Origin: Acanthosepion pharaonis
Taxonomy: Eukaryota; Mollusca; Cephalopoda; Sepiida; Sepiidae
Length of the DNA stretch: 64,000 bases
Direction of reading: 5' to 3'
Assembly: GCA_903632075.3 (NCBI GenBank)
Contig: CAHIKZ030004725.1
Coordinates: forward strand, 423,501 to 487,500
Part shown: one piece after another, positions 41,715 through 53,164 of the stretch
Numbering within the stretch: the first letter of the stretch is position 1
Layout: each line of letters begins with the position of its first letter
The notes under the pieces: model-generated
Told to the model about the DNA's origin: nothing
Databases searched by the model: none
What the model saw: the letters and a program-made list of their open reading frames with translations, nothing else
Made by a program: the position numbers and the translations under genes

Positions 41715-41900
41715 TGCGTAGTCTAATGCATAACAGTTTGGTGTGAAAAATCAGAGAACCCAGTTTGAATTCCAGTCGGGTTCATTACAATTATTTGTGC
41801 AAATACTCTTGGGCAATCCTGAACTGAATAGAGACATGATTGCCCAAACATGTCAAATCTGCCACCTACCAACATGCATGAGTCCAGCTTGGTAGGATAA
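41715..41900 (+). repeat. SINE family B, copy
   Basis: Contains CAGTTTGAATTCCAGTCGGGTTCATTACAATT (B-box-like and junction) and AAATACTCTTGGGCAATCCTGAA, in the same order as in the other family B copies. Confidence 0.55.
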
Positions 41901-42590
41901 TAGTCGATTCCTCCCTGGGGAATATGGCGATGGTCAACGTCCAACAATAAACCTTTGAAGGCTAAGAAGAAATTATCACATTTTCTATGAGACTAATTCT
42001 TCCATGTATATGTGAGAAAAAAAGCTCTCCCATTATCAGGTCAACAATGTCAACTTAGGTAAGTAGCTAAAAGAAAAAGAATTAATTTTATTCTCTTTTA
42101 CATTGGGCTGTGGCATCATGTTTGCAATACACAAATTTCTTTACTTAGCAGCAATTTCCAGGTGTCATTCTAAATTAGCTCCTATCATGCTATATAGAGT
42201 TGCGAATATTTTACTTGCCTGTTGTTAAATTCCATCGGAGATGCAATTTTCTTTTAGATACTGGTATTTATTGTAAGATGATGTTAAAAAAAAAATTATT
42301 TGAGAGAAAAATTCTTCTTCATCCAAGCTTGATTATGCCAATAATTTTTCCGGCTATCACTGCTTTTGCTGCAAGGTGTTGATGTCTTTCTGTAAATATT
42401 TAATGGTTCATGGAACATACACCCTGCAAACAATATTTGGTGGACTCATGTAAGTCTGGTTAAAAATAAGTAACAAAACAATGATTTTAAACAAATGACA
42501 AATGCATGTATTAACAAAAGAAATTACATTAATGTGTACACAACTGAAAGTAAAGAAAAAGTTATTAAAATTTAGCTATTACGTGTATGT
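41901..42590. other. No gene seen
   Basis: Short frames only; nothing with recognisable protein or repeat similarity. Confidence 0.4.
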
Positions 42591-42594
42591 GCTT

Positions 42595-42745
42595 GTCTGA
42601 GCGTGCAGTTGTCAGTGGACTAAGCAAACGAACCCACACCAGTGGGACATTCTCACTCACATTATGCTGCATCTTGGAGTGAGAGGAAAGAAATTTTTGT
42701 CTTTATAGATTTAAGTAGCGACGTCTAACAGGACTTAGTGTTTTT
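42595..42745 (+). repeat. Dispersed repeat R6
   Basis: CAGTTGTCAGTGGACTAAGCAAACGAACCCACACCAGTGGGACATTCTC is partly matched at 18248-18400 (GTTGTCAGTGGACCAGGGAAACAAAC) and 49825-49990 (GACTGTCAGTGGATTAATG). Both relatives continue with an AATAGTGTCGCCTAACA- or GTAGCGACGTCTAACAG-type block. Class unknown. Confidence 0.45.
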
Positions 42746-42969
42746 GATACAGTAACTGTACCACATTAATAGCCAATAGGTTCTCGGCCAAAAAATATCT
42801 GTGAAGTTTTCACAACAGGTGTACGATTTTCTTTCCTGGGTAATAATATCCTACATAGGAAAAGATGTTCCTTTGAAAATTGTGACTTACAAACAACTTG
42901 ATGACTGTTTTTTTTCCCTTTATCTATTTGACAGTTTTATTTTATATTCTGTCAGTCATAAAGACAGAA

Positions 42970-43110
42970 TGTGCAAGTGGTGTAATAATTAGAGAAATCA
43001 GCGAGCTTAGTTCGAATTCTGGCTGAAATCATTACATTTACTTTTGTACAAATGCATTTAGGAAAGGAATGAATCTATCTCTGCTACCCCCAACTATGGG
43101 TTAAATAGCA
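42970..43110 (+). repeat. SINE family B, copy
   Basis: GCAAGTGGTGTAATAATTAGAG (A-box-like), CTTAGTTCGAATTCTGGCTG (B-box-like), AAATGCATTTAGGAAAGGAATGAATC and CCCCCAACTATGGGTTAAATAG follow the family B order. Confidence 0.6.
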
Positions 43111-43169
43111 GGGTATACTGGACACTTGGTTGGCAACTAATATTAGAGAAGAATAACTTTGAATTGAAA

Positions 43170-43430
43170 ACTTAGAATCAGAAAGAAACAGTTGAAATTT
43201 CTAAGGCACATTATGAGGAAAGAAAGCTTTGAGAATTTGTCACTGTCAGAGCATACTGTAGGCAAGAAGGACTGAGGAAAGCAGTGAATAACCTAACTAA
43301 TGAGCTTGTGCAAACTGTTGGCAGAACAAGGATTAGGGAAGATACCAAAATGACAAAACTTAGTAAGTTGTGTAAAACCATGATTGCTCACGTCCAGAAG
43401 AGACATGACACACAGAAAAAGAACACTGGT
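43170..43430 (+). pseudogene. RTE-type LINE 3' end fragment
   Basis: AGTTGAAATTTCTAAGGCACATTATGAGGAAAGAAAGC encodes the LKFLRHIMRKE segment near the C-terminus of RTE-type reverse transcriptases. The downstream part, with GTTGGCAGAACAAGGATTAGGGA and CCATGATTGCTCACGTC, matches the tails at 49500-49620 and 54150-54680. Confidence 0.65.
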
Positions 43431-44099
43431 AAGTTGGCTCTGTGGGTGTCAAAGAAACACAAATGGGCCTGAGTGGATGGGCATGCTCAGAAACTAGGAG
43501 ACATGCAGAAAATCATACTAACTTGCAGTGTACCTTCAAGCCGAAACATCTCTAATGTTTATCATTTTGGATAAAGCGACCAACAATTCAGTCTTCTTTA
43601 CAAGTTGGGTGTGGTACCTTTTGTAAAGGATAGAGATCTCTATTCATTGGAAGAGTTTCTATTTTTGTAGTTATGCTTTCCTCAGGGGTGTTGGAGCAGG
43701 CTTTTTAAGGCCCATTTAATGTCTTCATCCACAATAAAAAATGTATATGATGAGATGTATTAAAACAGGACTATACGCTTATAAGCTTCGTTGTTAAGTT
43801 AATCTAGTAAACCAGTGCTTCTGTGTAGCAAACTTGATTCCCACTTGGCTTCAACACTTGCTGGTTTTATGTCATACGTAGTAAATAACTATGAAAACCT
43901 TGCTGTAATGTAATGGTTAATGAGCTAGTCTTGTAGACTATTACTGCGAGTGTGATTATATGGACATAGAAAGGGAAGAAGGGGTTTTATCATGATCTTA
44001 AGTGCTTGTTTGATAGACCAGAGGATGGTTCTTTTTGAAGTTCTGTTTTCTAGACGGCATCCCCTTTAACCAAAAGGTAATAGTAAGTTAAGTGGTGAA

Positions 44100-44590
44100 T
44101 GGTTGGTTGATTGATTTGTTTGTTTAACGCCACATCAACTCCTTATGGTTCATTTAATGCCGAAATTTAATTTTATTGGGAGCTTTGAAGTAACAAATCG
44201 ATGATATATGTTATTCTACTTTCACAATTGAGTACATGGTAGATGATACGCAGCTTTTATGCATATGCATGTCTGTGTGGACATAATTGCTAGAGGCGGT
44301 GATAGTGATTTTCTAAGCACAGACTAGATGTGGCACAAGGCCGAAAGTATGGGGCACCCAGTGAGGATCGAACTCACTATTAAGTCGTAATTGATCTAGC
44401 AAGACAAGCTTTTTAACCATTACACCACGTCGAGGTGTCCAATGGTTTTTTTAAGCATAGCTGAGATGTGGCACAAGGCCGAAAGTATGGGGGCACCCAG
44501 TGACGATCGATCTCACTATTCAGTCGTAATTGTTCCAGTGAGACAAGCTTACTAACCATTACACCGCCTCAAGGTGCCCCTAGAGGCGGT
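44100..44590 (-). repeat. tRNA-derived SINE, family C, with two tRNA-like heads
   Basis: On the minus strand two tRNA-like units follow each other: 44580-44492 and 44437-44352. The first has acceptor-stem arms GGGGCACC and GGTGCCCC that pair over 8 bp, a D-arm/A-box GGTGTAATGGTTAGTAAGC and a T-arm region. The second has a perfect T-arm, GTGAG-TTCGATC-CTCAC, and GGTGCCC. Each is followed by the same body CATACTTTCGGCCTTGTGCCACATCT. The family tail (TTAACGCCACATCAACTCC...TTAATGCCGAAATTTAATTTT) is at 44120-44180 and also at 44705-44790 and 48355-48435. Confidence 0.7.
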
Positions 44591-44704
44591 GATGTGTGTT
44601 TTATGTTGTAGTTGAAGTTATATTTTGGAATACTGTTTGATTTCTTTAAGATATTGTAGGATATTATATGGATTAATGCCATGAAAGAGTTCTTTCATAT
44701 TGGT

Positions 44705-44790
44705 TGGTTGATTTTGTTTAGCGGCATATCAACATCTCTATGGCCCACACAATGTTGAAATACAAACATACTAAACGCAATTGTATGCCC
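44705..44790. repeat. SINE family C tail fragment
   Basis: TTGTTTAGCGGCATATCAACATCTCTATGGCCCAC followed by ATGTTGAAAT, matching 44120-44180 and 48355-48435. Confidence 0.5.
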
Positions 44791-44914
44791 TCAACTACAG
44801 ATGAAATGTATTGTTGGTAAATCGTTATTGTTGGTAATTTCTTTTTATAAAAATGTATTACTGGTATTTTTACTGTTTGTTTTTGTTTGGAGCTTCATTA
44901 TTTACTCATAGCTG

Positions 44915-45075
44915 AGGCACTAACAGGTGCTACCAGCCCAGGTCAGGGCGGATTTGGGGAAAACAGTAATTAACAACTCTTCAAACCCGCAAATCTCCCA
45001 ATCAGAGGCATTGCTGTCGGATGTAGTTTATCGTCATACCCACGAGGGTGGGTGATGGATTTTCGGAGATCAAGA
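44915..45075 (-). repeat. Dispersed repeat R4, inverted copy
   Basis: Reverse complement carries TAATTACTGTTTTCCCC and GGTAGCACCTGTTAGTGCC as in 15430-15480, and CACCCTCGTGGGTATGACGATAAACTAC as in 39690-39712. Confidence 0.5.
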
Positions 45076-45989
45076 GGCAACAAAACTGAAAATGAGTTAT
45101 ATCCGGTTACCAGTCTATATTAAGTCATGCTTGGGATCGGGAGAGAGTGCTGGTCTGCCCTTGCTGGAAGATGGACCTATCCGTATCCGTATCGCGGTTC
45201 CAGTTTTGCCAGTCACCATGTCAGGATGAGTAGATGGACGAGAAGTTGGTAGTAGAGAAGAGCTGACATAGCAGAAGTTGTCCCAGGTCTCACCTAACAA
45301 CTCACCTGGACGAGCAGGTAAGCCATTAATAAAACAACTACATGTAATATAGAAAACAGGATTTGCCTTCTTATTTCTTGACGTGACGTGACGCATGTAG
45401 CGAGCTTGTCCCCACCCCCAGCTTTTGGAGAACACCGACGAGACCGAAGATGGAAATTCAACGTGCAGTGATCATTGGCCAATCAGTAGAGAACTGAGGC
45501 GAGGGTCGTATTGTATGTTTACACGAGTGGGTTCGATCATAACTGAATGCTCAACATTTGTGGCATTATTCCAGGCTTAGCCAAGCTTAGTGACGTTCAG
45601 TAGGATGACTCGCTTTGGGATAGTTGTTAACGAATTAGTAACGGAGTATTGTCGTGAATTTGATTCTCACCGGGTGCACTGCAATTATGACTTTATACAC
45701 TACAAAACTAAACTTAGAAAATTTCAAAAGATGAGATAGTTCACTTCAAATTCCTTCTTGGAGGTAATTAACCGTTTTTTTTTTTTTTTTTTGCTTGTCT
45801 TTATTTTTTTAGATTTCTAATTCTGTTACCTTAATAAAACATTTAGCAAAATTATAATTTTAGGTGCGGCAGAAATATCTCCCATATTTTAAAGGTTGAC
45901 AAAAAGAACAAGATAACTGCTATTAAAAAATTATTTCGCCGTTGTTTAAAGAAAGGACTACAAGTTTTATTTATTTGTCTTTAAAAATG

Positions 45990-46200
45990 GCATCTTCCCA
46001 ATTGTGGTCTCTATCCGCCTTACACTGTTGTAGACGATTTCTAAAGTTTTCCAGTACTGGGGAGTTCGAGCGGTTCAAGGTCTTCCAGGTGGCTTTCTTT
46101 TAAGCGCTGAAGCTGTGGCCCATTGCAGTATCGATTTTCTATCCGGAACAGCATCATTCTGACGTCACACGAGCACGAAAAGCTCCCTATGTTGCAATGA
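45990..46200 (-). pseudogene. N-terminal remnant of a mariner-like transposase with DUF4817-type HTH
   Basis: Minus-strand reading from 46195 gives ESVIAT, stop, GAFRARVTSE (with further stops), then KSILQWATASALKRKPPGRPR, then SVRRIETTIGK. The order 'RAFR...R...P..KSIL.WV..FRATASALKRKPPGRPRT' is the start of a widespread invertebrate mariner-like group. The C-terminal part of the same kind of enzyme lies at 59620-59830. This copy is inactive. Confidence 0.5.
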
Positions 46201-46689
46201 CAGATTCACCAGTTTAAAAAAAAACGTTTCAACAACAAACACTGTGTGCACCAGTTCAGGCCATGACGGTATGTGAAAAGAAAATGGTAAGACATTAGCA
46301 AGATGAAGAAATAATTGTTACTTGCTGAAGTTCATTAGCTCTATATAGGTGACAGTTTAATATATGGGAGGTATTTCTGTCGTATCCTGTTTTTTTATCT
46401 TTTCTTCTTTCACGAATTTATTTTCCACTTTTTGATATTATAGTTCTGCTTGTCCCTCCTTAGTACGACTGTTACGTCTTGCCAATTCCTCATAAATAAT
46501 GGACTATTCTGTTTTGATCGTGTGGAAAGATGGAAAAGACATATCAGAAAGGCTTATTGAGAAAATGAAAGAAAGAAAGAATAGGAAAGGCAACAACACA
46601 CTCATGGGTTTAACATTTGTTTTAGAGAAATGGAAAAAGTTGAAAATTTCAAATCTTTTCATCTGTACCCTTTTCTTAGAATAACGATC

Positions 46690-47465
46690 AGTATTCATAT
46701 TTGTGATTGTTATTGCAATATTTTGTTAAAGTTGTTAAGCTCAAATATTTAATGATACGAGAGGGGAATTTTTACAGTTATTTTATTTTCAAAGAACACA
46801 CCGTGAGCTTATTCAATCATTAACTGAAGAATTAAGACCCGAGACAACTTCATTAGGACTTAAACCCGCATCACATTGAAACATTGGTTCCCGTACGATC
46901 ATTGAAGTTAAAAAACGCCGAGCCTGGTCAATACTTAGACGGATGGCTATTTGGGAATACCAGGGGCTGTGCGCTTGGATATACGGGTGGTATAATGGAT
47001 AATGGCTCGGCATTGTTAATCGGGGAGCTGAGTTCCAATTCCCGTCGGGTTCATTATATTCACTTACGGGCAAATACCCTGGGAAAAGGTATGAATCCAC
47101 CTCTTCTCCCCAAGCTATGGGTTAATTAGTAAAACTAATCACTAAAAAAATATTATTTCACAAAAATAATCTTACAATCTAAAAATATTTTATGGCTTTA
47201 AATAACCCGCAAAGGGATGATAAACCGTAAAATACGAATCAATCAGTCAATAAGAACTCTGCAAGAGAGCATATTTTCTTTAAGTTTTCTCAAGTGTGCA
47301 TGTCGGTAGACATAATACACTCTATTTTAAATATAAGATACAGGGCGTTTATTCAAACATGGGCATAAATTAAAAATAACTTTTGAAATAATATATATTA
47401 TTAAAAATGAGATTCATCATAAAATTCAAATAGGAAAATCGTGAAATTTTCACGGGTATTTCTAG
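46690..47465 (+). repeat. LTR-like repeat (solo) interrupted by a SINE
   Basis: ATTCATATTTGTGATTGTTATTGCAATATTTTGTTAAAGTTGTTAAGCTC (46690-46745) matches 60153-60210. AATCATTAACTGAAGAA matches 60758-60775. AAATTCAAATAGGAAAATCGTGAAATTTTCACGGG (47420-47455) matches 60786-60822. In the 60-kb copy the last two blocks are adjacent; here about 590 bp, including a SINE B, separates them. The pattern suggests a solo LTR of the gypsy-type element at 60 kb. LTR boundaries were not fixed. Confidence 0.55.
46965..47210 (+). repeat. SINE family B, well preserved copy
   Basis: GGGTGGTATAATGGATAATGGC (A-box-like, 46984-47005), GAGTTCCAATTCCCGTCGGG (B-box-like, 47031-47047), TTCATTATATTCACTTACGGG, CAAATACCCTGGGAAAAGGTATGAATCC and CCAAGCTATGGGTTAATTAG in order. 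This is the clearest copy for defining the family. Confidence 0.75.
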
Positions 47466-48354
47466 TTATTTTACTTCCTCAAGTGTAATAAACATCTTTC
47501 TCTCTTCGGGTCATGTATTAACCATCTGCCACAAATTCCTGATCTAAACAAATCACGAAAATGTCATTATTACTTTAAACTGTCCTTTAATTATACGAGA
47601 CAGACGGCTCGTGTATTGAAAACAAAACAAATCCTCATTTTAAGTTTATCTCTACTCTGTGAGTAAATTTTCTTCCTTTATTGTCTCCCTCTTTCTTTGT
47701 AAACACGAAAAACCTGAGGAAGAGAAATATGAAATAAATCATTAACCAGCTGTAGTAGGGGATTTGCAAAAGCTGGAATCGCCTGAGGTTTTATTTCAGT
47801 TGCAATCACGCTACATCTTCACTCTCCAGTATTAAACACTCTACTCCTAATTTCTTTTCGTTGTTCTTATAAACAAGCCCTTATGCATTTTAATACTGTT
47901 GACCGTGTACGCATGCTCAGTCTGTTTACATTTAGATGAAGGGCTGGGATTAAAAAAGAAAGAAAGAAAAGAGAGACAGTTTCACACGTGAATCATCATT
48001 GTTTTTCTGTTTCTTTGCCCTTAAGCTGTCTGACGACGATGGGTCTTTTCATTTTCACCTTTTGTGATAGGTCGTCACCTTTATTTCGCCATCAGGGACA
48101 AATACAGTGAAAGAATTAAGGGAAGAAGTGTGGGCAGCGAGGAGAGTAGTGTACAGAAATGACTGAAGACGAGAACTCTTTATTATTTCGTTGATAGATT
48201 TAAATTATGTAATAAAATATCGCAACAACAATTATAATAAAGATTTTATTTTGCTAGAAATACGATCGACCTGGTAATTCCAGAAGATTTAAAACAAGCG
48301 ATCCTTGCAAATACAATGTTCAATATAAAGTGATAAAGCAATGATAATTATTGG

Positions 48355-48435
48355 TTTTGTTTAGTTTGTTTAACGGCATATCAACACTTTATGGGTCATT
48401 TAATGCCGAAATTTAATTTTCTTGGGAGCATTAGT
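48355..48435. repeat. SINE family C tail fragment
   Basis: GTTTAACGGCATATCAACACTTTATGGGTC and TTAATGCCGAAATTTAATTTT match the 44.1-kb copy. Confidence 0.55.
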
Positions 48436-48529
48436 CATTCCTTTCGCAAAAAAATGTATATCTGACAATTATTATTATTTTTTTTTTTGGTAAACTATTT
48501 GAATGTTGTCACAGACACAACATAAAGCA

Positions 48530-49620
48530 TGTGATATTTATGCTCAGAATGTTATCAGAAAGAGTAATACAAATGCAGAAGGACGTGTACCTGTGTTTTA
48601 TAGAGTACGCAAAGGCGTTCGATAAAGTACGCCAAAAAGATCTGTTGGAATTGTTCAGCAACCTTGATATATTTGGGAAAGGTATTAGAATAATCAAGAA
48701 CCTATACTGGCAGCAAATTGCCTGCATACGGATAGAGAATGAGTTCAGCAGATATACAAACATAGAAATGGGTTTAAGACAAAGATGCGTCTTCTCATCG
48801 GACTTATACAGCAAGGCGATTCTGAGAGAACTAGAAGTCTTACCAGGATTCATTAATGGCGGCCACAATCTTAACAACATAAGGTATGCCGATGACACAG
48901 TGTTAATAGCAGAGACAGAAAGAAAATGACAAAAAACTTTTACAGAAGGTAGTGAATGAAAGCGAGAAGAAAGGATTAAACATCAATTGCAAGAAGACAG
49001 TATGAATAGTTGTTAGCAAAAGGGACAGCCCAGCAATGCAAATTACAAATTGGAGATACCAAAAATCAAACGACCGCAGAAATTTAAATATCTGGGAAGT
49101 GTTTTAACAGAGGACGTAAAATGTGATACTGACATCCGAAGGCGTATTGGGATAGCCAAGGAAGCATTCCAAAAGCTAAGAAGAGCACTAAACAAGGGAA
49201 AGAGTACTAAACTGCTATGTGACATGTATCCTCCTGTATGATAATGAGTACTGAACGATCTCATCGGAGCAACAGAAATGTAGTTCTACAGAAGGCTGCT
49301 GTGGATACCGTTGGCCGGAGACGTGAGCAACAACGAACTTTTCCAGCAAAAAGGAAACTATTACTTAACACCAGGAAAAGACAGTTGAGGTTTCTAGGAC
49401 ATATAATGAGGAAAGAGGGCTTGGGGATTCTGATACTCACGGGATAGATAGAGAGCAAGAGGAGCAAAGGAAAACAATGTGTAACATAGTTGGACTAAAT
49501 GTATGGTAGAACAGGCTTTAGGAGAAATAACAGAAAGATAAAGTTTATTAAGAGCTACAAGGGACAGGAAGTTGTGGAGAGCCATGATCGCCGACGTCCT
49601 GAGCGGACACTGCATATAAA
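48530..49620 (+). pseudogene. RTE-type LINE reverse transcriptase fragment
   Basis: A 132-residue frame (48531-48926) contains the RT core: FIEYAKAFDKVRQKDLLEL (motif A, with the catalytic Asp in AFD), GIRIIKNLYWQQ, MGLRQRCVFSSDLY (motif B, GVRQGC changed) and NNIRYADDTVLIAETERK (motif C, YADD at 48885-48896). It continues with frameshifts through FKYLGSVLTEDVKCDTDIRRR (49080-49145), a missing segment, and RKRQLRFLGHIMRKEGLG (49372-49425), then a 3' UTR ending AGAGCCATGATCGCCGACGTC...GGACACTGCATAT and poly-A at 49619. This layout is that of RTE-type elements (often annotated as craniofacial-development-protein-2-like). 5'-truncated; no endonuclease domain. Confidence 0.8.
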
Positions 49621-49995
49621 AAAAAAAAAAAAGAAGACTATCAGATGTCCATTGTTTGATTGATATGGGATATTCTAGTGTTATTTTGTTCCTGGGATGT
49701 CAGGTTTTGTTCATTCCTGCCAGTGTTTATTATTTCACTACCTGATTCAGGGATTGAACTCGCGACCACTAGACGACAACAACGCACGTTTAACTAACTA
49801 CGATGGTCTCTGGAAGCGTTGATGACTGTCAGTGGATTAATGTTTTTTCGTATAGATGGAGTCAATAACACATTGTAGTTCAACTGCTATCTGTAACATA
49901 GCGAGGCAAAAACAAAAAATAATGTGGGTCTCTTCTGGCATATCTCCAACACATGTCGTTAGACAGCATATTTTGGAGTGACTCCCCCACCTTAT

Positions 49996-50025
49996 ATATA
50001 TATATATATATTATATATATATATC
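49996..50025. repeat. (TA)n microsatellite
   Basis: Two TA dinucleotide tracts separated by one base. A sequence with GGTGGCCAAACCGCGGTTCGTGAG follows (50028-50050), resembling a repeat end, unassigned. Confidence 0.9.
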
Positions 50026-50132
50026 AGGGTGGCCAAACCGCGGTTCGTGAGTTATATACGACTTTTTGACCTTTAATATGCGGCCCGTGGAAATATGTTG
50101 GTTGAAAAGTTAACTTAGAGGTTAAGTATAAA

Positions 50133-50970
50133 ATGGGGAAAATATTTTTCAAATTACTTACTAAACACTTCCCCCAAAATTACGAATTACATAAAATATT
50201 TAATAAAAACACAGTTAAATTAAGCTACAGTTGTACTAATAATTTAGGAATCACAATAAAAAGACAAAACGCCAGAAATTTCAAAACTAACACGCAGCAA
50301 AACATTGTTAACAATAATATATGCAATTGTAGAAATAAAAGCAGGTGTCCATTCGATGAAGTTTGCAAAAGTGAAGCAGTAATTTACAAAGCAGAAGTAA
50401 TAGATACAAATGGTCAGAAAAAATATACACAGTATGTACCGAGGGTAACTTTAAAAAAGGTGGTGCAATCATAAGTCATCTTTTAACTTAGAAAGCCTTA
50501 GAACTTTTACTAAACTTGCCAACCATGGACATTAATGGAGAAAATAAAAAAGATCCGATTGTAAATTGTAAAATTAAAAAAATGCAAAACTTTACAACAA
50601 TCATAGCAATATCTACAACCTTTGTCAACAAGAAAATTTAGCTATAATATATTTCCATACCCCCAAACTAACTTTTGAACTAGATATTGGAAATTATGAC
50701 CCGTTGTATACATACTAAAAAGTTTCTTTTGAGTTCATTTGAAGCGGGATAAAAAGAACGTATGCATGTTTCATTTAATCCCTCACCGATAAATTTCCAA
50801 TACACTTGATTTTTCTCAATATCACGGGTAGAGTATATGTAAAAATAAAAGTAAACATTGAGGTCAACACCAAGCAGTGACAATTTGTTTCATGCTTAAA
50901 CACTAGCTTCAGAGCATGTGTGCTGTGTTTTGGATCACCTATTTATCAATGGTCAATGGTGTATTATAGG
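50133..50970 (+). pseudogene. Penelope-like element 3' part with GIY-YIG endonuclease
   Basis: The 113-residue frame begins MGKIFFKLLTKHFPQNYELHK and continues IFNKNTVKLSYSCTNN, then CNCRNKSRCPFDEVCKSEAVIY (a Cys-rich motif typical of the region before the GIY-YIG domain in Penelope-like elements). At the end KKYTQYV, then after a frame change VTEGNFKKRW-NHKSSFNLESLRT (50440-50505), corresponds to the 'KYIGLTEGxFKxRxxNHxxSF' endonuclease block. The reverse transcriptase that should precede is absent. Downstream 50840-50970 resembles the terminal repeat seen at 56.4-56.6 kb (AACATTGAGGTCAACACCAAGCAGTGAC). Penelope-like enzymes insert by endonuclease nicking and target-primed reverse transcription. 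Confidence 0.75.
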
Positions 50971-51519
50971 TAGGTCTATTGTATTACCCTAACACTTATT
51001 GAGTTGGGCGAAAACGGTTCTTTCAAATTATTGTAGGGGACACTGAATGGAAATAATTGTGAACCCGGATGCGTTTTTGTGTCTAGTTTTGTTGTTTGTT
51101 AACTTCTTTTTTTTTTACTTATTATTTATTATTGATTACTTTATTATTTGTTGTTGATTGTTATTATTACGTTTACTTGTGTTTATATGTTCATAGTAGT
51201 TATTTTGTTTATTATTTGCTTAATTTGTTTACTTATTTATTGATTTGGATTATTTTATTTTACTAATTTATTTGTATTTTTATTTACCGTATTTAGCGGC
51301 ATATAAGATGCACTCAAGTTTCAGTTATGTAAATATCTTATTGGAATAATTTGGAAAAAATACAAATTACATGGCTACTTTGATCGCTGTGGTTTGTGGC
51401 GAGTACCACGAACATAACATGCTTTTTATTTTCATTTTCTGAAATTGTAAGCTACCATGTTAATACCCTCAATTGAGTCAATACTCATTTACTTTGATAT
51501 AGTTAGCCAGAAATATATT

Positions 51520-51600
51520 ATGACTGAGGAGTGAGTTCGACCCTCACTGGGTGCGCCATGCTTTTGGCCTGTGCCACATCTATGCTACGCTTGAAAAATT
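51520..51600 (+). repeat. SINE family C partial copy
   Basis: GTGAGTTCGACCCTCACTGGGTGCGCC (T-arm and acceptor part) and GCTTTTGGCCTGTGCCACATC match the heads at 44.3-44.6 kb. The 5' half is missing. Confidence 0.6.
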
Positions 51601-52197
51601 ACTATAAACAGAAGTGAAAATGTTCCTCATTTAGAATTTCGTAATTTAAGCACGCTCACAAATATGCTTCAGGCTTATTGAAAATCAAGGTAAACTATGG
51701 AGGATGCTAAGTGCTGTAATTTAATGTCTAATAGACGATTTTTTTTCTTTGACTTTCAGTTAGCCAGAAGTGTATTTATGAGCGTTTCGTAAATTTAACA
51801 ATTCAGAAAAATTAACAACATTTTTACTTCTGTTTCTAAATGCTTGTTGCAAAATAAAATCCTTACATTTGACTTGATAAAGTTCATCAGAGGACACAAC
51901 GCGTCGGCTAAGATAAGTTTTCCTTTTGTCTTTATTCATATTGTCTTTTATTTTTATTTGTGAATTTTCACACACACACACACACATATATATATGTATA
52001 TAGTTGCATTAATAGATTAATATTTGTTTATCTACCTATATTATTTTTCTCTCTATGTCTAATTATATATTCAGATAGAAATATTCACGAATGTATCTAT
52101 TGAAACCTAACTTTCCCTCTTCACTGCTTTCTCTCTCTACAGTTCTCTCTTTGTAGATATCCATAAATATATTCGGAAATTTATATGTATATCTCTA

Positions 52198-52218
52198 GAC
52201 ACACACACACACACACAC

Positions 52219-52271
<53 letters not shown>
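52198..52271. repeat. (CA)n(TA)n microsatellite
   Basis: About 20 bases of CA followed by about 48 bases of TA. Confidence 0.95.
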
Positions 52272-52274
<3 letters not shown>

Positions 52275-52693
52275 AAGCCTATGCAATACCGACAATGCTT
52301 TTTACGTCGCATGCGCCAGCGGCCATCTTCATTGAAATCCAAGCAGACACGATCACATGATCAAAAACCCTGCGTTGTCAGCTGACCTATCTTTTGTTTG
52401 ATTGGAAAAATACATCTCCGTATTCACTAGCCGCCCTTTCTCAACTATCGCACACCTCTTGTGAATTGTGCTTACTTACTTCAGACAATATCTTTTCTTC
52501 TACACCTACCCATAACGCATTTCTTGTTGGGGGGTAAGGAAAATTAGTAGCGGGGGGTGGAAAGAAAAAAGCAGAAAAAATGCCTGTAAACAGGAAAGCA
52601 AAGACGAGGAAGAGGCAGAAAATAAGACGATGGGGAAATGAGATTGAAAGAAAGAGTAATGAAAATGCGATTTCAAGAAAGAGCGATAGCTAT

Positions 52694-52696
<3 letters not shown>

Positions 52697-52738
<42 letters not shown>
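52697..52738. repeat. (GA)n microsatellite in a purine-rich block
   Basis: GA dinucleotide tract inside 52560-52930, which is almost pure purine on the plus strand (GAAGAAAAGAAAAGG-type). The long minus-strand frames over it are low-complexity Phe/Leu/Ser and are not genes. Confidence 0.95.
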
Positions 52739-52741
<3 letters not shown>

Positions 52742-53164
52742 GAGTAGGAAGACGAGGAGGAGGAGAATTGATAAGTAGAAGAGAAAAAAATTTGATAAAT
52801 GAAAAGCAAAAGAAGAAAAATAGAATGAGAGAAAGGATAAGAGTAACAATAAGAAGAAAATAACAAGGAAGAAAAGAAAAAGGAAGAAAAGAAAAGAAAA
52901 AAGTAGAAAAGGAAAGAAAGTAAAAACTAACAAATTTAAAACACGAAAAACAAAGAGAAGAAACGTGTAAAGTAAACATTCAAAGTCCATTTAATATTGA
53001 ATGAAATAAAGAAGCTTTTGTCCCAAAATATTTGTTCTATTTGCTCGTACATTTCATACACTAAATAAAACATATATTTTGGGACAAGTTCCGTAATATT
53101 TATAGACGTACTAAACTTAAAATCGCGTGATAAAAAAAAGCTATATAGATATTTATTTAATACC

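Noticed and set aside
44352..44580. Functional tRNA genes
   Set aside because: The tRNA-like units have poor anticodon arms and are followed by the same SINE body in each copy; they are SINE heads.
45115..45482. Minus-strand frames of 106 and 62 codons
   Set aside because: Moderately GC-rich but with no recognisable domain and overlapping in different frames; probably part of an unassigned repeat rather than a gene.
52506..52990. Long minus-strand frames (157 and 105 codons)
   Set aside because: They run over a purine-rich low-complexity block and a (GA)n tract; the products are Phe/Leu/Ser repeats without any domain.
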